Assembly (NCBI GenBank): GCA_036365455.1
Contig: JAWQUS010000007.1
Span: 23,514,001 to 23,578,000 of the forward strand
Source: Macrosoma leucophasiata
Lineage: Eukaryota > Arthropoda > Insecta > Lepidoptera > Hedylidae
Direction: 5' to 3'
DNA: 64,000 nucleotides
Shown: positions 36,592-49,000 of the stretch, in pieces
Layout: each line of letters opens with the position of its first letter
How positions within the stretch are numbered: the first letter of the stretch is position 1
Notes under the pieces: generated by a model
Told to the model about the DNA's origin: nothing
Databases searched by the model: none
What the model saw: only the letters and a program-made list of their open reading frames with translations
Made by a program: the position numbers and the translations under genes

Positions 36592-36734
36592 TTGCCTTGT
36601 AGGTTGCACTAAGATATTTGTTAAAGTAAGTGTAAGATTTCACATCCTAACTTAAAGAAATCTGCTAAAGTTAGAGAAGGATGTGAAATGATACAATAAC
36701 TTAAACAAATTTACCATCTTGATGCAACCCAGGC
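36592..36734. mobile_element. Family E MITE inside the LINE fragment
   Basis: Bounded by GCCTTG..GCAACCCAGGC and flanked by TTA on both sides, with AAGTTAGAGAAGGATGTG as inner arm. Confidence 0.8.
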
Positions 36735-36747
36735 TTAGTATTTGAAA

Positions 36748-37070
36748 GAGAGGAAACGTAACTTCACGCCTGTAATCCCCGAAGGGGTAGGCAGAGGTAA
36801 ATGCATGCATTCAAGCATACATGCAAACACCCACGATTCACCGGTTACGTTGTGGCCCATGTAACAGGTGGCGAGCCTGTTGACATCTCCGGACACATTA
36901 CCAAACTTCGAAGTACTGGTGAATTTCCAGAAAATGGAAAAATCCCAATAGAACCAGAGATAAAGGACTTTACACCATTATCTCTGATAACCCCCTACCC
37001 GGGGATCGAACCCAGGACCTCAGCGTAGTAGTAGTGGCCTGCTACCATTAGGCTACCGAGGCAGTCAAGA
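36748..37070 (-). mobile_element. tRNA-headed SINE (family T3) inside the LINE fragment
   Basis: B box GGTTCGATCCCCGG and A box TAGCCTAATGG are intact on the minus strand. AAGAGAGG-like target duplications flank it. Confidence 0.8.
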
Positions 37071-37796
37071 GAGGAACAAAAAGAAAGAAACAGAGAACAA
37101 ATGCAAGGGTAGTAGTAGATGATGCAGTGTTAGAACAGGTGGATAAATATGTATATGTATATCTTGGATGTGCTTTAAGCAGGAAAGGCAGATACACCGC
37201 TGACATAGAGAGAGTGCTTGCTGGGAATTGCGTAAATGGAGCGTTGGGTAAGCTGCTAGAGTCCGAAAATCTAAGCCAGCGGCCTCGACTAGCCATACAT
37301 ACTTAATCCAACACTTATTATATGGAAACGAGAGCTGTGTATGCAGGAAAGAGCATGAAAGTAAGCAAGATCTGCGGTGTATCGCGCACCGATCGCATTC
37401 GTAATAAAGAGGCATTGTGTGAATGATGTATCGGTGTAAAAATGAAAAAAGGCAAGCTTAAAAACAACCTGTCCCTTAAGCCAAGTTCACAAACTGTTAT
37501 ACGTTAACGCCATAGAAAACAAAGCAACTAATAAAATACATGACACTTCATCGTTAAGTCACGTGGCTTACCTATGACAACATGAGATTCCCATACATTT
37601 AGATTCCTTTTCTGTAGCGTTAGCGATTGTAGCGAATCAACTTGGCTAGGGTTAGTTAAAAGCCATCATAGTTTGTGATGATTAACTACTCTACTGAATT
37701 AAAAAAAACGCTCTCTGCTGAAAAATTTGCTTTCATTCAATTGGTCGCGATAAGGTCATTTTTCAGGGCGGCAAGGTAACGTGCAATAGCCTGACG

Positions 37797-38092
37797 GTCT
37801 GCGGTGTGTCTTTTGTACAACCCGCCCACAGTGTGTCTATTTACGAGGCACCATTCTTATGGCATAGTTACACTTCTTTGAAATATAATTCGTAGCATGA
37901 AAATAAATAACGTTTATAGCTAAGACTATAAAACATTACCTCTAGTCTGCGGTGTGTCTTTTGTACAACCCGCCCACAGTGTGTCTATTTACGAGGCACC
38001 ATTCTTATGGCATAGTTACACTTCTTTGAAATATAATTCGTAGCATGAAAATAAATAACGTTTATCGCTAAGACTATAAAACATTACCTATA
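37797..38092 (+). repeat. Tandem duplication, 2 x 148 bp
   Basis: Copies 37797-37944 and 37945-38092 differ at about two positions. Each begins GTCTGCGGTGTGTC. Non-coding and recent. Confidence 0.95.
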
Positions 38093-38513
38093 GCAACAAA
38101 AGCAATCAATACGCAGTTGAGTTGTAAGTACGATGATCTTCTCTGTCCCTTGGAGGAACACCTCTTTATTTCTTTCAACAATTCTCTGCATTCATGTGAG
38201 TATCAGATGATAATAATATCTATAATTTCATTTCATTTTTCCTACAGTAGATTGAAAAAATATACATATTTTGCAAAGAAATACACAACAGTAAAACCAA
38301 CTTCAATTCTTAACACTTAAAAAATAATATCAAGTATTTTTTTTTTTATCTTTATCTTAGAATAAAAATTGTGTACTAAATTAATAAAAGGAGGATACTA
38401 ATTATTCTACGATAGCAGTTAATATAAAGAAAATCTATCTCTAATCCCAAACTATAGCTTACTACTGTAAATATAGGTACACCCGGCCATGTTTTGATTT
38501 GAGTCATTCTGAA

Positions 38514-38713
38514 ATATCGCACCTTTAGAATTGAAGTGGCATATCTTAAATAAAATAAAAAAAGAAAAAATAAATTAAGAAACTTTTATACATCAAACGA
38601 CTTCAAAACATGTAATCTATCAATTTAATAATTTGAAAATGAGTCGTTTGTTGTATAAAAGTCCTTTTTTTATTTTTTTGAGATATGCCACTACAATTCT
38701 AAAGGTGCGATAT
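38514..38713. mobile_element. Family F MITE, complete foldback
   Basis: TIRs of about 31 bp starting ATATCGCACCTTTAGAATTG with one mismatch; insertion at TA. The interior also pairs (ATACATCAAACGAC / GTCGTTTGTTGTAT). Confidence 0.9.
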
Positions 38714-38821
38714 AATCAGGAAAGTTCCAAACACTGCATCATATTACTCACAGAGAGTGATTTATTTTTCGTTGTATCAAATTGTACTACTAATTTGAAA
38801 TATTTTGCACAGTGAAGAGTG

Positions 38822-39172
38822 CCATTTACCATTAAAATTTTATTTATGTGTTATGACGATCACACTTTATTGCTGAATAATCTGATAGAGACCTTCAATT
38901 CAAAATGTACCTATTGTTTATCCTAGTTTTTAAGATTGATCATGGTCGATTTTTTGACCAGTGGACATAGCATGCTCATAAAACGTACACCGGTTTTTAC
39001 TACATTTACATTTTACTTATGTTTAAAGAAGACCACACTTCATCGCTGAACAAACTGATAGTGAGTAAATATTACAAATGCAACGAAAACGTTCAATTCA
39101 AAATGTGTTATTTATCCCAAAGTTTTTAAGATTGATCATGGTCGATTGGACATATAGCATCCTCATAAGAAA
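38822..39172 (+). repeat. Diverged direct duplication
   Basis: 38822-38985 and about 39000-39172 share CACACTT-ATCGCTGAA-CTGATAG, TTCAATTCAAAATGT and TTTTTAAGATTGATCATGG in order, with many differences. Confidence 0.65.
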
Positions 39173-39208
39173 AAGAGTGTGTGTACTTATGTACAAGCAC
39201 AGTACCCA

Positions 39209-39648
39209 ACAGTAAATATGGCATATCTCATTATCGGGCCTACGAAAGAGAAAAAGAAAGCTAGTTTCGACTTCGTAGAGCGTTATCTCTGCTACACACT
39301 GCCTACGTAAGCACTTTGTCGACCATTTTGATCAAGTTTTGACCAATAACTGCGGTATTGGTCGACAAATGTTATAAAAGTCAGATGCGAAAAATATGTA
39401 CGGCCCTGTAATTTCCGGCACAGAGGCATAACACCTTAGGCCTCAGGAGTGGTAACGCATCATCAACATTTTGACCTCTGGTCTTTATGTCTGGTCTGGG
39501 GCGTCTATAGGCTGCAGTCATCACTTAACAATGTGAACAGCGTGCTTGTTTGCCATTTCCATTACATTAAAAAAAAGATAACGCTCTACAAACCCGAAAT
39601 AAGCCGAAGTCTCCTTCCTGGGCTCGAAGTGCAATATTTCTCGTTGGA
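39209..39648. mobile_element. Family D MITE interrupted by family A
   Basis: Left half 39209-39395 carries the D arm (TAGAGCGTTATCTCTGC). A plus-oriented family A tail occupies 39396-39571, and the D right half resumes at AGATAACGCTCTAC (39578). Confidence 0.75.
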
Positions 39649-39782
39649 TACTATAAGAGAAGAAGAAGATAGAAGTTAATAGAAGTTAAGATAGAAGTTA
39701 TACTTCTCTAGCATAACAATCCAATATACCAGAAATAAAACTAACGACCAAAAAAGTTAAGCAACTAACTTAAGACTGTTGC

Positions 39783-39788
39783 TTTAAT
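39783..39788 (-). terminator. Candidate MED15 polyadenylation signal (ATTAAA)
   Basis: About 100 bp downstream of the MED15 stop on the minus strand; a variant signal. Confidence 0.35.
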
Positions 39789-39889
39789 CTGTCGGTGTGC
39801 GTGCGCATTGTAAAAAAATCACTCTCATCATTTTTCCCAAAAGAAGTATAACTTCAAAAAGTGTACCCGTTTAGTACGTTCCTAGACGT

Positions 39890-40046
39890 CTACAGTCCCA
39901 GCGCGGGCACTGGCGTGTAGGGGGGCCCGGGGGGGGCGGAAGGGCCGGACGGCCCGGGGGGCCCGGGGGCGGCGGGGGCGCAGGCCTGCCGCACGCTCAT
40001 CTCCCACGCGTCCAGCAACTGGCCCACGGAGCAGCTCTTCGGTAAT
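39890..40046 (-). CDS. MED15 exon 11 (terminal)
   Basis: [20 protein letters not shown], then a Pro/Gly-rich tail ending [12 protein letters not shown]. The proline tail looks lineage-specific. Confidence 0.93.
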
Positions 40047-43000
40047 CTGCATAGAGAATATACACATGAACAATATTTATTGTTGTGATTCAAATCAATC
40101 GTCGATGAAACGAAAAAGCGACAGTAATATTAGCACAATGAATACTACAAAAAAAACTGTAATCCTTTCTTATGAGGGAAGAGCTGGTGTTCTGAAACAG
40201 ACAGAAGACAGGCTCTGCTTAGTTTAGGCACCAGACAACTTTTTAATGTTAATTTATTATGTTAAACCGTGTAGTTATTAAGGTTATTGTGGTGCTAAAT
40301 AAATAAATAAAAAGTAAAAAGAGACACATGAATTCATAAGATTTAACATGGCAGAAAATGAAATAGAAAGCATTATACAGTGTCTTTTTTTCGCTCTTCT
40401 TCTCGTCTTCTCAAGCATTTATATCGCAATAGAGGCAAGACGTGCATATGCCACTCATACTCTGATCGCAACGCTCGATTCCGGTCTACGCCCCGCTTGA
40501 GGTACAAAAGAGAGAATCATCTAGAATTGATGGCGCGGTAAAGATGAATGAGAAAAGAATCCGGCGTTTTTACATGTGACATGACAGAAGAGACAAGCGC
40601 TGGTGAAGGCTCACGAGGAAGGGGTCCGAAATTCGCCTGCATGATAATTAACAAATAACTACGAGGCGCGAAGTTTTGGTTGAAATAATGCATTGAATGA
40701 CAAGTAACGTTACCGGGCACATCTGGCGTCCATGACTCGCTCCAAGCGTGCCAAGAAAGAGTCCGGCGCGAGATGCGCCGGACAACAGGCCCAAAAAAAC
40801 ACTAAAGGCATTATATACAACGTGTAACGGAAATAACACACACACATTACTGGTGGTAGAGCTCCAGTGACGGAGCTCGCGGGCGCAGGCACCACCGCAT
40901 TACCTAATATACTTGCCGCTAAATGGTAGTGTTTAGCACTATCGTGTTCCGGTCAGGTGGTAATGTACGGCCCTGTAATTTCCGGCACAGAGGCATAACA
41001 CCTTAGGCTTCAGGAGTGGTAACGCATCTGCATTTTTACCTCTGGTCATTGTGTGGGTGTCTATAGGCTGCAGTCATCACTTGGCATCAATGTGAACTGT
41101 ACGCTTGTTTGCCACTTTTAAAACATAAAAAAAAAACCCTCAAACACCCCAATCAGAAAATCGAATTATAATCATAACACATGAACTGAAATTACATGTT
41201 TTATGTATTAAATATTATTCGAGATAAGTAATTTCCAAAAAACCAATATTAAAAGTGACTAAAATCGATGTTGAACAAACTAGTGTCAGGGTGTGCGTTT
41301 ATTACGTTACTCGGCGTATGTGTAGCTAAATTACCTGGCGCATCTGGCGTCCATGGCTCGCTTCAGGCCCGGAATGAGTCCGGAAAGTGTGCGTGCCCGT
41401 GCGGTGCGGGGCGTATTTTTAGCTCATTAAGCGTCCACGGAACGCTCAAAAGGCCCAAAAGAGTTGCCCGGAGCTTGTATTCAAAAAACACTACAGGCGT
41501 AATATATGTGTAGCTACATTACCTGGCGCATCTGGCGTCCATAGCTCGCTCCAAGCGCGCCAGAAAGGAGTCCGGCGCGTGCGCATGGGGCGCGGGGCGC
41601 GGCTTGAGGCGGGCGGGCGCGGCGGCGGGGTAGTCGCGGGGCACACTGACGTGCACGGCGGGCACGGCCGGCAGCCGCCCGTCGTCCAGCTGCGCGATCA
41701 GAGATATCGCCCCCGTACCGCCGCCTCCGCCCCCGCCACCGCCGCCCCCGCCCCCGGACAGCTGCATCGTCTCCAGGGACACCTGTAGTAACATTCTGGT
41801 GGTATAGCCCCAGTGACGGCGCTCGCGGGCGTAGGCGCCGCCGCATTACCCAATATACTTGCCGCTAAACGGTAGTGTTCAGCACTATCGTGTTCAGGTC
41901 AGGTGGTAATGTACGGCATAACACCTTAGGCCTCAGAAGTGGTAACGCATCTGCACTTTGACCTTGGTCTTTGTGTGGGTGTCTATAGGATGCAGTCATT
42001 ACTTAACATCTATGTGAACTGTTTGCCTGTTTGCCACTTCCTATACATAAAATAAAATTACAACTTTAGTTATGGTAGGAGAGCCCATGAGGAGAATTTT
42101 GAATTTACTCCAGCCCATCAGATTAAGATATAAGAGATACCTTGCACCCCGTTTGGTACCTACCTCCACCAAATTTAAGATTTCCTTACGGCTTCCTCTT
42201 AGGGCTAACCTCGCATCCGAATCCACAGAATTTTGGATGGGAGCTTTGATTGAGTTCACTCTACATCTTCTCTGAGTATCTGACATTCTTGAGTAACTTT
42301 TCACCTTCATTATTGAAAGAATCAAATATTTTTGAAAAGGGCGCGGAATCAGCGTCATTTGTCAAGAGCGTGTCCGATATTCTGAGAGGGAGTAAAATGT
42401 GCTCAAACAATACTCCAAAATTCAAACGATTTGGGCGATGAGTAAATCGTAGCGACCCTTTAAATTTTTTTAATGGCTACCCTTCGAGCACGATTCTATA
42501 TACAAACTTTAGATTTAGTGGAGGTAACCAACACGGTGCAAGGTATCCCATAACTTAATCTGACGCGCGCGAGTCACTACAAAAAAAGCATGATGAGCTC
42601 CCTTATTGAACAGCATGGATATACAGTACCCGGCAAAAAATTGCACATCGAGACCACGAAGGAGACAATCGGCTAGTTTCGTATTCGTAGAGCGTTATCT
42701 CTGCTGTACACTGCCTCCGTAAGCATCGATAGTCCGGTATCGGTCCAAACTTGTTCAAAATGGTAGACAAACGTCACATAGACAAAATGCGAAAGAGATA
42801 ACTCTCGAAAATAAAGAAAAATGGGAAAGAAAAATTTGACTTCGGGCAGGAATCGAACCTGCGACCTCAGGATAACCAGTCCAGCCGCTTTACCACTCAG
42901 CTACCGAAATTTATTTTCTAAAGTTCACTCGCTTGTGTTATTGCGAAAAATAAACATATTATAAGAGATAACTAACTGCCTAATCGTATATAATTCGAAA

Positions 43001-46000
43001 TCTTCGTCCTAAAATCGACATCCCAGTCTAAACATTCCCAAACTAAATCATTGGATAAAGCGTATCATTTTATAATACCCAAATTATATTCGTGCCTATA
43101 ATATTGTACCACTTCATACCTTAAACCTCGAGTCCAATCTGGCTATTTCGCCTTGCAGCACGTCTGGAATCTCCAAAGTGGGCTCTTCCGTTTTTTGGAT
43201 CTTGTAAGGGGGCGGCAAATTTCTGCAAATGATAAAATTTATTGTATATAATGTTTCATGAATGCTATCTTGTAAAAAAAAGGTGCAATACACCACGTTT
43301 GTATTGCACCTTTTTAGGGTTCCGTAGTAAACAAGGAACCCTTATAGTTTCGCCATGTCCGTCTGTCTGACAGACAGACAGACAGACAGACAGTGTCTAT
43401 ATGTCTGTCTGTCTGTCTGTCTGTCCGTCCGCGGTTTAGCGCAAAAACAATTAGTACTAGAGACTTGAAATTTGGCACAAGTATACACCTGAATCACGCC
43501 GACAAAGTGGTACAATAAAAACGTGAAAAAAAAAACTTTTAGGGTAACCTCCCCTACTAGTAACACGCGGATATTTTTTTTAATTTTCGATTTTCATATA
43601 GTGTGGGGTATCGTTGGATTGGTCTTTTAAAAACATTATGGATTTGCGAACATAATTTTTCGATTTAGTTAACTGTTCGTGACTTATTAAGCTTTAAAGT
43701 GCAAATTTTCGTTAGACTCAAATGTCCCCCCCCCCCCTCCTACAGACTAAACGGTTGTTGTTAGAAATTCAAACGTTACGGCAATAGTAGCTACATATAA
43801 CGAAATTAGAAGGAAAACTATCACACGAAAGTTGGCCTTGCAAGTTTGCGAGTTATAGTCGACCAAATGTATTTTACTCGAAAATTTCTAACAAGTCCAT
43901 TGAAAACTTACTCTGTAACTACGGAACCCTACACTGCGCGTGGCTCGACATGCACTTGACCGGTTTTTTACACAGCATTACCTAATATACTTGCCGCTAA
44001 ATGATAGTGTTCATTAGTTAGCACTATCGTGTTCCGGTCAGGTAGTAATGTAAGGCCCTGTAATTGCCGGCACAGAGGCATAACACCTTAAGCCTCAGGA
44101 GTGGTAACGCATTTGCATTTTTACCTTGGTCTTTGTGTAAGTGTCTATAGGCTGCAGTCAACACTTAACGTCATCAATGTGAACTGCATGCTTGTTTGCC
44201 ATTTCCATAAAATTAAAAAAAAACCAGTCAATGTACAGGAATGTTAACTGACTTGATCTCGGGGCCATTGAGTGCGTCAAGTGTGGAACCGAATGTGCGC
44301 TTGAGTGTGTGATTGGCGAGCGGAGACTGCAGGCAGTTGTTCACCACTTCCAGTAGCGGGTTGAAGATTTGCTCCTGTGTGCGTAATACATTTATTTAAA
44401 TAATACGAAATCATACAATATTTAGGTGAATACAAAACAGTAAAACGCAACATAAACTCGTTCGAGTTTTACCGTGCGTCAGTGTCATCGACATATTATT
44501 TATAACAATAAATATCAAGTTACTACTTAAGTTAGTGAACACTCCCTTTGTATATACTCTATGTAATCAATTCGGATCGGACGGTCATTTTTAAATTAAC
44601 ACTGTGCCTCTGTGATCACCAGATTTTGGCAGAATTATTACTTAGTGTGACAGTTGCCACATAGAATAGAAATACCTACCTACAAAATCATATGTATTTA
44701 GTCTAGGCATGCGTAGACAAAATAAGAATCATGTAGGTAAGCAGGTAACATAATAGCGAGCGCGAGCACTCCGTCGATCTTGAGCGCTGCACCAACCCAC
44801 CTGACTTGTGTGTATACAGCATGTTGTTTGATAAAAATTACTTTTAGTGTATTTTTTTTTAATATGTAAAACTTGTTGATGTCATGATTCGCAAGACAAT
44901 CCAGTTTCAAAGTTTAGTGTTTTGAGGCACACCGCATAAGAAAACAGTTATTAGTAAAACGTGGATGATACGACCTTATTCGCAACAAATGTAAACCACA
45001 TGGAAGATCTGCTACATAAAATGGAAACAACCAGCCTCTCGTCTATTGTGCAAACCCGCATCCTTACTTTCTTTGGACATGTATCGCGGCGCAACAATGA
45101 CTCCATAGAGCGTCTAGTAGTGCAGGGAAAAGTGGAAGGTACCAGACCGCGAGGCAGATCCCCGTTGAGATGGACCGATCAAATCAAGGCGGCAACAAAC
45201 TACACAGTTCATGAGTGTACCAGAAAGGCTGCGGTCCGACAAGAATGGCGCCGTATAACAAAACTTGTCACTGAGCCTGTTCCTGACTGACGACCACGAC
45301 CACTCTGCCAAGAGTGAAACGACAAAGAAGAAGAAGTAAAACGTGGAGACTATTAATGAAGATCATTCTTTATTGTGGTTTACTTTATTTGTAAAACTGT
45401 AGATTTTTTAGTTTCTATACATGAAATTTTGAGAAAGGGCAACAAAAATTTATATATTTTCTTACATTTTTTTACTGTATCCAGATTCTGTTGTATTTTA
45501 ACCTTTTTTGTGGAACGACCTAGCCCATTCTGCAATATCTCCATTCTTTGTTGGCAATAATATAATTAAACAATCTTTTAAATTTAACTAATGCTCTTCA
45601 ATGATTTTTTGGGAAATCCGTCGACAACTTTCACAGTTGATATCTTTATAGGTATGCAAATATTGTGTGCGTATGTATGCCTCTGAACTTCTAGACGACT
45701 GAATCGATTTTGAAAACTTTTTTTGACGGATTCGAAAGCAGTGATCAGCACTGATTAACTAAAAATAAACTCGCTCGCTTGCCTCCTCGCAACCTCACTG
45801 TTGAAGTTCATCCAACTGCCTCTCAAGGGGGGTGATGGGTGAGGAAGGGAAAGGCGGGACGTTGAAGTGTCCATTCTATACGTAGTATTATTACATTTAT
45901 TATTCTCTGCCGCAAGTATGATAAGAAAGACATGCGTCACCTTCCCCGGCGCGGGCAGCGGCAGGCCGACGCCCTCGCTGCGCTTGAAGTCCAGCTTCTC

Positions 46001-49000
46001 CAGCACCACCTCGCACTTGATCAGCGTCTCCAGCGGCATGCGCTTGTTGGGGTTCGACAGGATGTCCAGCAGGTTTTTCATCTTCGTCAGCTTCTCCACG
46101 TCTACAGCATATCGGACACGTTCACGTTTAAAAAGTAATAAACTGAATTATATACCGTGAAATTTTATCGGTTCTTTTGCCGCGTCAGAACTATTTGCCT
46201 TCAGTGGTATTATCAAACTACAAAAAGAGAGCTGAATTGACTTGAGCTTAATTTTCACCGGTTTCTAGATGTCTGATCAACTTGAAACTTTGCACACGTC
46301 TCAAGGATCGATGACAATGCAATAATTCAAAAAAATATAAATAAAAAATTCATAACTTAAAAGTTAAAAAAAATATTATTGAACAAAAAAATTAAAAAGC
46401 CTTTCGCGTTTTTTGTACAATAATATGAATTTCTCAATTGATTAATGCCTACTGTTTCATTAATATTTTTTTTAGTTCATACAATTTAAGAGGTGTGTTT
46501 TTAATTATTTTTTTTATACTATATTTTATAGATATAGGGCAGTTGTACTCACTCTCCCCCTCGCTGACCATCCTGTGTATCATGCGGCGCAGCGGCTCGA
46601 TGTACTTGGAGAGCTGGCGCACCTTCTCGCGGTACGTGGCCTCCTCCCCGCCCGGGGACGCCACGCTCGCGCCCACCGGCGTGTTCAGGGAGGACGACGG
46701 GGACGCCACCATGCCCATGGGCACGCTCCTGCAAATATACTTCCATCTTTATTCTTTTAGAATGAAGTAATAAAAACAAAGCGAAAGTCTCAGCCCACTA
46801 AATATCCCTGAATTCCATGAAATCCTGCCCAAAATTGTCCTATTCAGACATGCATCAGACGGGATTAAAAACAAAGCGAAAGTCTTAGCCGACTGAATAT
46901 CTCTGAAATTCATGAAATCCTGCCCAAAATTGTCCTATTCAGACATGCATCAGACAGGATATGTACCATAATCGGTACGCTTGGCGATAATTTGATTTTG
47001 GTCTGGGTTCCCACCAAAATAAAACTATTATAAACTATATTAATACTGTAGTACGAGGTGCGCGAGGTGCGGCGGGCCAGAGGGCGAGGTGTGTTGTGGT
47101 GTGGGTACGTACCGCTGTTGAGGCACGACGTGCGCGAGGTGCGGCGGGGCGGAGGGCGAAGTGTGGTGTGGTGTGGGTACATACCGCTGCTGAGGCACGA
47201 GGTGCGCGGGGTGCGGCAGGGCGGAGGGCGAAGTGTGGTGTGGTGTGGGTACGTACCGCTGCTGAGGCACGAGGTGCGCGAGGTGCGGTGGGGCGGAAGG
47301 CGAGGGCGAGCCGACGCCGGCGCAGGCGCCCAGGCCGCCCATCGGAGACGATAGCGCTCCGCCCAGTACTCCACCGCCTGAACACATAGGTACAATGTCA
47401 TTTGCTACTGTGTATGTTGCACGCCATTATCAGATAAAGTTATTCACTGCTTTAGTGATGCTTAAAATATTTCTGTTTTCAATGGCGGGACGAGACATTT
47501 GGTTCGCAACCTTGTTGCTTGACACGGATTCTACATGTAACGTCGCGAGAGATATAATACTCTACGTAGCCTATTCTCAGTCTTCGTATTCCTGTACAAC
47601 CAACAAACGTCAGTTGAGTTTCGCCCCTAAAGACAAGACTGACAAACCTTCTCGCTCATACCTGGTAAGGTTTGCTTTATGAACTGATGGACATGCCCGT
47701 CAGATTTTTATGATCGTTGATAAATTGACACACTCATCCAGAGACAAGACTGAGCTCACCCGTATTGGGCAAGGACGTCGATGGTGAGAGACTTCGAATC
47801 AAGAATTAATTGAAAGTGACGCGCGGGTATATTAATTACCGCTATTAACAAGATGAAGCGCGAATGGCCCTGCGACTGGTGTAAATCCCAAGCGATGTAC
47901 TCGGTTGTGGTCGGGTGGGTGACCGTTGGTGGCAAATTAAAATGCGCGTTTCCGTGCTTCGGAGGGCACGTTAAGCCGTCGGTCCCGGTTGCTATCGATA
48001 AATACGAGTAGCAGTCGTTAAACCTTTTCGGAGGCCTTGTGGCCGATTTGACAACATCAGACAGGGTTGGCTACAAACCCGTATCTCCACCAACCCGCGT
48101 TGGAGCATCATGGTAGAGTAAGCTCCAGGTCTCCCCAAAAAAAGGGGAGAGACTTGTGCCCAAAAGAGCGGCATAAAAAAAGGGTTGTTGCCAATTATAA
48201 ATATTTGAAATTGATAGTCACCCATAGAGACAGGACTCGGGCCGCCCATGTTGGGCGAGGAGGCGGAGGGCGAGGGGCTCTGCCTCAGGAACTGGTTGGG
48301 GGGCGGCGCGCGGGTGCCGTAGCCGGCGCCCAGCATGCCGCCCACCTCGGGCTTGTTCTGCACGCGGCCCTGCATGTGCAGCATGTTCATACCGACCATC
48401 TGGTTGTTGCCCATGCCGCCTGCGGAGTTACAGTCATTTTATAGACAAATAAGTCAAAAAAATCTAAACATAATATATATTATATTTGCGAGTATTCCTA
48501 GTTTTTGAATAATATTTTTATTAAAATTGAAACCACTTAAACATTAGAGGGGTAATGACTAGATTATTTCAATTATTATTACAAAAAGTAAAGGAAAAAT
48601 TGTGTTTGAAACGTTTATTCAATAGCTAACAATGTTAAAGAAGGGAAACATAAAAACGCAGCGACTTGTAACTAACTCCACGCACGCGTTAAGTTTTGCG
48701 CATACAGTACCCGACATGCACTATTGAACATCGAGACTTTGGCTTATTTCAAGCGTTATCTATTTCGCACCATTCTTCCTTGTAATACTACCAGTGGATA
48801 TGTTGTTGTTTTTTAATAATATTTTTGCCAATAAATAATATTTATCAGAACTACTCACCCATCGGCATTTGTCCTTGCATGGAATTAGGCGCCATCTGTT
48901 GTCCCATGCCCCCGACCACTTGGTTGCATGGCATTTGACCCACCATGGTATTCGACACGGAGAGCGGCACTTGCATCGTGTTGGATATCGACATGTTAGG

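Larger units (their letters stand above)
36563..37450 (+). pseudogene. LINE ORF2 fragment split by a MITE and a SINE
   Basis: Pieces 36563-36591, 36735-36747 and 37071-37450 are collinear with 55885-56330 of the LINE at 55165 (AATAAAACTAAAGTATTAG, TATTTGAAAGAGA, then CAGAGAACAAATGC onward). A family E MITE and a T3 SINE sit in the gaps. The coding frame is broken repeatedly. Confidence 0.85.
40047..41522 (-). other. MED15 intron 10 with exon relics and a family A copy
   Basis: Family A (+) spans 40850-41135. Relics of the exon 10 3' end occur at about 41330-41400 and 40710-40790. Confidence 0.85.
41783..43119 (-). other. MED15 intron 9, filled with mobile elements
   Basis: Family A (+) 41795-42055, a foldback element 42117-42566, a family D MITE 42626-42810 and a T1 tRNA-like SINE 42835-42960. 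Confidence 0.8.

Noticed and set aside
41268..41513. 81-codon plus-strand frame with a signal-like N-terminus
   Set aside because: It runs antisense through a MED15 exon relic; no independent support.
47096..47389. Arg/Gly-rich plus-strand frames
   Set aside because: Antisense of MED15 exon 5 and its repeats.
46910..47401. 163-codon and other Pro/His/Thr-rich frames
   Set aside because: Alternate frames of the 72-bp repeat; only one frame continues MED15.
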